Source of the DNA: Pseudomonas sp. GM79
Lineage (GTDB): Bacteria; Pseudomonadota; Gammaproteobacteria; Pseudomonadales; Pseudomonadaceae
Direction: 5' to 3'
DNA length: 58,923 bases
Assembly: GCF_000282495.1 (NCBI RefSeq)
Contig: NZ_AKJE01000013.1
Location: forward strand, 1-58,923
In this document: positions 55,455 to 58,923 of the stretch, piece by piece
How positions within the stretch are numbered: the first letter of the stretch is position 1
How the letters are laid out: every line of letters begins with the position of its first letter
The notes under the pieces: model-generated
Databases searched by the model: none
What the model saw: only the letters and a program-made list of their open reading frames with translations
What the model was told of the DNA's origin: nothing
Position numbers and translations under genes: made by a program

Positions 55455-56345
55455 ATGTTGTTGACCCGTCATCTCGATGCCAATGCCACCCTGGTTTCGC
55501 TGATCCAGCCGCTGACCATTCGCGATGGTTTCGCGCCCACCGCATTGCCGGGGGTGCAGGTTTTGCGCGCCAGTTGTGATGTGGCCCGTGGTCCGCAAAT
55601 CTACGAGCCGAGCCTGGTCATCATCGCCCAAGGCAGCAAGTTGGCGTATTTGGGCCCGCGTACGCTGGAATATGGTGCCGGGCATTACCTTATTCAGGCG
55701 TTGCCGGTGCCCTTCGAGTGCGAGACGTTTTCGGCACCGGATGGCCCGATGCTGGGCGTTTCCATCGCCATTGACCGGGTAATGCTCGGTGAGTTGGTAT
55801 TGGCCATGGGGTTGTCGCCAGGGCGCACGGTTCCCGCACAGACGCCCGAGTCCATGATCTCGGCGGTGCTCGACGATGCCATGCGCGGTTGTGTGGAGAG
55901 GTTGTTGCGCTGCCTGCACGATCCGCTGGAATGCCAGATCATGGGCCCGGCGCGATTGCGTGAATTGTTGTTCGTGGCGTTGCGGGGGCCGCAAGCGGAT
56001 GTATTGCGCGCGCTGGTGGAACAACAGGGGCAGTTCGCCCGGATCGCGGCGTCCCTGAGTCATCTGCATGCGCATTACACCGAACCGCTGAACGTCGAGA
56101 CCCTGGCCAGTTGCGCGAACATGAGCGCGTCGACGTTTCATGAGCATTTCAAGCGCAGCACCTTGTTGTCGCCGGTGCAGTATTTGAAGCGTTTGCGCTT
56201 GCTCAGGGCCCAGCAGTTGTTGCTGGGCGAAGGCTTGGGCGTGGCCCAGGTGGCGCATCGGGTGGGGTATCAGAGCACGTCGCAGTTCAGCCGCGAGTAC
56301 AAGCGTTACTTCGAACGTAATCCCGGAGATGAGCGGGCTGCTTGA
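55455..56345 (+). CDS. AraC family regulator with AraC_N domain
   Basis: A 296-residue regulator. The N-terminal arm/cupin-like AraC_N domain (PSLVIIAQGSKLAYLGPRTLEYGAGHYLIQ) is followed by two HTH motifs near residues 205-285 (LASCANMSASTFHEHFKRST and VAHRVGYQSTSQFSREYKRYF). It probably regulates the divergent dehydrogenase gene in response to an aldehyde or alcohol. The start at 55455 gives the family length; the frame is open upstream in the other gene's control region. Confidence 0.92.
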   Translation: MLLTRHLDANATLVSLIQPLTIRDGFAPTALPGVQVLRASCDVARGPQIYEPSLVIIAQGSKLAYLGPRTLEYGAGHYLIQALPVPFECETFSAPDGPMLGVSIAIDRVMLGELVLAMGLSPGRTVPAQTPESMISAVLDDAMRGCVERLLRCLHDPLECQIMGPARLRELLFVALRGPQADVLRALVEQQGQFARIAASLSHLHAHYTEPLNVETLASCANMSASTFHEHFKRSTLLSPVQYLKRLRLLRAQQLLLGEGLGVAQVAHRVGYQSTSQFSREYKRYFERNPGDERAA

Positions 56346-56363
56346 TACACCACGAATCCCCAT

Positions 56364-56451
56364 GTGGGAGCGGGCTTGCTCGCGAATGCGGTGGGTCAGT
56401 CGACTTAACGGGTGACTGATGCACCGCATTCGCGAGCAAGCCCGCTCCCAC
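56364..56451. repeat. REP pair, inverted
   Basis: GTGGGAGCGGGCTTGCTCGC inverted at the right end (to 56451), between the AraC gene and the etf-QO terminator. Confidence 0.92.
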
Positions 56452-56485
56452 AGTGGTTTTGTGTCGTTGCTTAAATCGCAGGCAA

Positions 56486-56512
56486 CAAAAAGGCCCCCAT
56501 GTCGGGAGCCTT
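56486..56512 (-). terminator. Intrinsic terminator of etf-QO
   Basis: On the minus strand GGCTCCCGACATGGGGGCC with TTTTTG after it forms a stem with one mismatch, about 20 bases past the stop at 56531. Confidence 0.82.
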
Positions 56513-56530
56513 GATGTTCAGCGAGTCAAC

Positions 56531-58195
56531 TTACATGTTCGGGTAAGTCGGGCCGCCGGCACCTTCCGGCGCCACCCAGGTAATATTCTGCGCAGGGTCC
56601 TTGATGTCGCAGGTCTTGCAGTGAACGCAGTTCTGGGCGTTGATCTGGAAGCGCTTCTCGCCATCTTCCTGGGTGACGACTTCGTACACGCCGGCCGGGC
56701 AGTAACGCTGGGCAGGTTCATCGTACATCGGCAGGTTCTTGGCGATCGGAATGCTCGCATCGGCCAGCTTCAAGTGGCAAGGCTGCTCTTCTTCGTGGTT
56801 GGTACCCGAGATGAACACCGAGCTGAGTTTGTCGAAGCTGATCTTGCCGTCCGGTTTCGGGTAGTCGATCTTCTTGCAGTCGGCCGCCAGTTTCAGGCAA
56901 GCGTAATCCGGCTTGGTGTCGTGCAGGGTGAACGGCAGTTTGCCGCCGAAGATGTTCTGGTCGATCCAGTTGAAACCGCCGCCAACGATGGCGCCGAACT
57001 TGTGAATCGCCGGGCCGAAGTTGCGGCTGGCGAACAGTTCGTCGTAGAGCCAGCTCTTCTTGAAGGCGTCGACGTAGGTGGTCAGCTCTTCGGTGCCATC
57101 CTTCTCAGCGAACAGCGCGTCGGCCACGGCGTCAGCGGCGAGCATGCCGGACTTCATCGCGGTGTGGCTGCCTTTGATCTTGGCGAAGTTCAGGGTGCCG
57201 AGGTCGCAACCGATCAGCGCGCCGCCCTTGAAGACCATTTTCGGCAGCGAGTTCAAGCCGCCTTTGGAGATAGCACGCGCGCCGTAGCTGATGCGCTTGC
57301 CGCCTTCCAGGTATTGCTTGAGCACCGGGTGATGCTTGAGGCGCTGGAACTCGTCGAATGGCGACAGAAAGGTGTTGCTGTAGGAAAGATCGACGATCAG
57401 GCCGACCACGACCTGGTTGTTTTCCAGGTGATAGAGGAACGAGCCACCGGTGTTCTCGGTGCCCATGATGTCCAGCGGCCAACCGGCGGTGTGGACCACC
57501 AGGCCTGGCTGGTGCTTGGCCGGGTCGATTTCCCAGATTTCTTTCAGGCCGATGCCGTAATGCTGGGCGTCGGCTTCGCTGTCGAGGTTGAAGCGCTTGA
57601 TCAGTTGCTTGCCGATGTGGCCACGGCAACCTTCGGCGAACAGCGTGTACTTGGCACGCAGTTCCATGCCCGGGGTGTACAGGCCTTCTTTCGGATTGCC
57701 TTCGCGGTCAACGCCCAGGTCGCCGGTGATGATCCCGCGAACTACGCCGTTCTCGTCGAACAGGGCTTCCTGGGCGGCGAAGCCCGGGTAGATTTCCACG
57801 CCCAGGTTCTCGGCCTGCTGAGCCAGCCAGCGGCACAGATTGCCCAGGGAGATGATGTAGTTGCCTTCGTTGTGCATGGTCTTGGGCACAAAGAGGTCAG
57901 GAATCTTCTGCGCGCTGTCGGCGTTTTTCAGAACGAAGATGTCATCGCGTGTGACTGGCGTATTCAGCGGCGCGCCGAGTTCTTTCCAGTCCGGGAACAG
58001 TTCGTTCAGGGCGCGTGGTTCGAACACGGCACCGGACAGGATGTGAGCACCGACTTCGGAGCCTTTTTCGACCACGCAGACGCTGATTTCCTTACCGGCT
58101 TCGGCGGCCTTCTGCTTCAAACGGCAGGCGGCGGACAGGCCAGCGGGGCCGGCACCGACGATGACCACGTCGAATTCCATGTATTCGCGTTCCAC
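56531..58195 (-). CDS. etfD: Electron transfer flavoprotein-ubiquinone oxidoreductase
   Basis: A 554-residue membrane-associated flavo-iron-sulfur enzyme that passes electrons from ETF to ubiquinone during beta-oxidation and amino acid breakdown. The FAD motif VVIVGAGPAGLSAACRL is at the N-terminus and the 4Fe-4S ligands are in the C-terminal CVHCKTCDIKDPAQNITW. Length fits the family. It is divergent from etfB, as in P. aeruginosa PA2953/PA2952. Confidence 0.95.
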   Translation of the reverse strand: MEREYMEFDVVIVGAGPAGLSAACRLKQKAAEAGKEISVCVVEKGSEVGAHILSGAVFEPRALNELFPDWKELGAPLNTPVTRDDIFVLKNADSAQKIPDLFVPKTMHNEGNYIISLGNLCRWLAQQAENLGVEIYPGFAAQEALFDENGVVRGIITGDLGVDREGNPKEGLYTPGMELRAKYTLFAEGCRGHIGKQLIKRFNLDSEADAQHYGIGLKEIWEIDPAKHQPGLVVHTAGWPLDIMGTENTGGSFLYHLENNQVVVGLIVDLSYSNTFLSPFDEFQRLKHHPVLKQYLEGGKRISYGARAISKGGLNSLPKMVFKGGALIGCDLGTLNFAKIKGSHTAMKSGMLAADAVADALFAEKDGTEELTTYVDAFKKSWLYDELFASRNFGPAIHKFGAIVGGGFNWIDQNIFGGKLPFTLHDTKPDYACLKLAADCKKIDYPKPDGKISFDKLSSVFISGTNHEEEQPCHLKLADASIPIAKNLPMYDEPAQRYCPAGVYEVVTQEDGEKRFQINAQNCVHCKTCDIKDPAQNITWVAPEGAGGPTYPNM

Positions 58196-58252
58196 AGGCT
58201 ATCTCCTACTCAAGGCTCAACAGTTTTTTTCTAATTGGAGGTTTGGCGTTGC

Positions 58253-58318
58253 ATCCATTATTTCCTCCGGTAACGGTCGGAAGGGATAATGGATGACCCA
58301 CCTTTCTCTCTAGGTGGC
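58253..58318 (-). other. Two hairpins in the etfD mRNA leader
   Basis: ATCCATTAT (58253-58261) and ATAATGGAT (58286-58294) are perfect arms with internal pairing, and CCACCT/AGGTGG lies at 58299-58318. Both fall in the 120-nt leader between the promoter at 58321-58349 and the start codon. They may control stability or translation. Confidence 0.55.
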
Positions 58319-58320
58319 GC

Positions 58321-58349
58321 ATTATATCTACACCACTCCTAGCGTCCAA
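58321..58349 (-). promoter_or_regulatory. Sigma-70 promoter of etfD
   Basis: On the minus strand TTGGAC (58344-58349), 17 bases, then TATAAT (58321-58326). The transcription start would be near 58314, giving a leader of about 120 nt. Confidence 0.75.
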
Positions 58350-58351
58350 TA

Positions 58352-58365
58352 CAAACGTTTGTTTG
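58352..58365. promoter_or_regulatory. PsrA-like operator between etfD and etfB
   Basis: CAAAC-GTTT-GTTTG (58352-58365) fits the known PsrA consensus [G/C]AAAC-N2-4-GTTT[G/C]. It lies directly upstream of the etfD -35. PsrA senses long-chain fatty acids and controls beta-oxidation genes, so control of ETF electron acceptors is plausible. Confidence 0.7.
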
Positions 58366-58741
58366 AATTGGCTCAAAGCCAGATAAATCAAAGTCACCGC
58401 GGCTTATGAGTGGCCATTTTGCCGTATTGACCGGAATAGGCGTTCCGGTCAAGATACGGTCGGTTTTGCGCTCGCCGTAGGCTGACTGTTGGTTTCAAGA
58501 GCACCTCTAAAGACAGGGCGATGGCGGTATAAGGTGATGCGCAGTGCGGTCAGGCGCGCAGTTTACACGCCGCGATAATGAATGACTCGTCGGTCACCAC
58601 TGACGAACGGTTATCAGCCTCGTGAGCAACGTTCACCCGATACACCTGCCAGCGTTTTTAGAGGTGCCCTTGCGCCGATGAGCATCAACCGCCAGGTTCG
58701 CCTAGGCGACTTTCTTTTCACCGGAGAGTAACGAGGAATCC
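58366..58741. other. Intergenic region upstream of etfB with several inverted repeats
   Basis: No gene is seen. A strong hairpin is TTGACCGGAA/TTCCGGTCAA (58427-58436 and 58443-58452), extended by CCGTA/TACGG. Long-range arms GCACCTCTAAA (58501-58511) and TTTAGAGGTGC (58657-58667) enclose about 145 bases, inside which lies TCGTCGGT/ACTGACGA (about 58587-58606). The promoter of etfB probably lies here but I cannot place it with confidence. Confidence 0.6.
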
Positions 58742-58923
58742 ATGAAGGTTCTTGTAGCTGTCAAACGCGTTGTGGATTACAACGTCAAGGTTCGTGTCAA
58801 GGCGGACAATTCCGGCGTCGACCTCGCTAACGTCAAGATGTCGATGAACCCATTCTGCGAAATCGCAGTGGAAGAAGCCGTACGTCTGAAAGAGAAAGGC
58901 GTTGCGACTGAAATCGTCGTCGT
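58742..58923 (+). CDS. etfB: Electron transfer flavoprotein beta subunit (5' part)
   Basis: The first 60 codons of EtfB, cut by the window edge: [20 protein letters not shown] then [20 protein letters not shown], a very conserved N-terminus with an AMP-binding-side motif. ACGAGGA lies before the start. Its partner etfA should follow outside the window. Confidence 0.95.
   Translation, partial: MKVLVAVKRVVDYNVKVRVKADNSGVDLANVKMSMNPFCEIAVEEAVRLKEKGVATEIVV

Noticed and set aside
56453..58234. A 593-codon plus-strand frame opposite etf-QO
   Set aside because: Antisense shadow; the minus frame carries the FAD and 4Fe-4S motifs of ETF-QO.

Overview
The window is chromosomal DNA from a fluorescent pseudomonad, most likely of the Pseudomonas fluorescens group. 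The evidence is high-GC codon use, many copies of the typical P. fluorescens REP element (core GTGGGAGCGGGCTTGCTCGC), and a gene order that follows the rne to etf-QO region of P. aeruginosa PAO1 as I know it. All calls come from reading the sequence and its translations; no database search was run.

Bases 1-31,300 are conserved housekeeping DNA. A REP tandem array and a DUF2062 gene lead into comEC, then the tightly packed exbB-exbD-lpxK-Trm112-kdsB-LMW-PTP-murB run (lipid A, KDO and peptidoglycan precursor steps). A four-gene molybdo-iron-sulfur dehydrogenase module (2Fe-2S subunit, Moco subunit, XdhC, MocA-like) sits between murB and rne. rne has a leader of about 640 nt from a clear sigma-70 promoter and diverges from rluC-HAD-S49 protease. 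Next come maf/yceF (minus) and the fatty acid and replication cluster yceD-rpmF-plsX-fabD-fabG-acpP-fabF-pabC-mltG-tmk-holB-pilZ-tatD, with no fabH. Between tatD and a TetR gene there is an antisense-oriented small RNA that matches the position and architecture of RgsA.

Bases 31,300-56,460 form an accessory block of about 25 kb, dense in REP elements, between the TetR gene and etf-QO. It carries moaA, a DUF4823 lipoprotein, DUF1285, a P. fragi-type lipase, and a sugar set: FCD-GntR regulator, SMP-30 lactonase, SDR sugar dehydrogenase and AraFGH importer. A GntR/UTRA - ADP-ribosylglycohydrolase - NCS1 permease - PfkB kinase cassette follows, resembling E. coli yegWTUV with a different transporter class. 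Then come small stress-type proteins, an HD hydrolase, a GNAT, the dgoK-dgoA-dgoD-MFS-IclR galactonate set, and a YahK-type alcohol dehydrogenase with a divergent AraC regulator.

Read together, the sugar genes make a split De Ley-Doudoroff route: AraFGH imports galactose (or arabinose), the SDR oxidises it to the lactone, SMP-30 opens it to galactonate, and DgoD, DgoK and DgoA take it to pyruvate and glyceraldehyde 3-phosphate. The two halves are 12 kb apart but carry nearly identical promoter/operator blocks (36672-36731 and 48917-48975), which points to co-regulation, probably by the IclR protein. The FCD-GntR regulator has its own candidate operators before its own gene and before araF.

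From 56,460 to the end the conserved backbone resumes with etf-QO (minus; a PsrA-like operator lies beside its promoter) and the 5' end of etfB.
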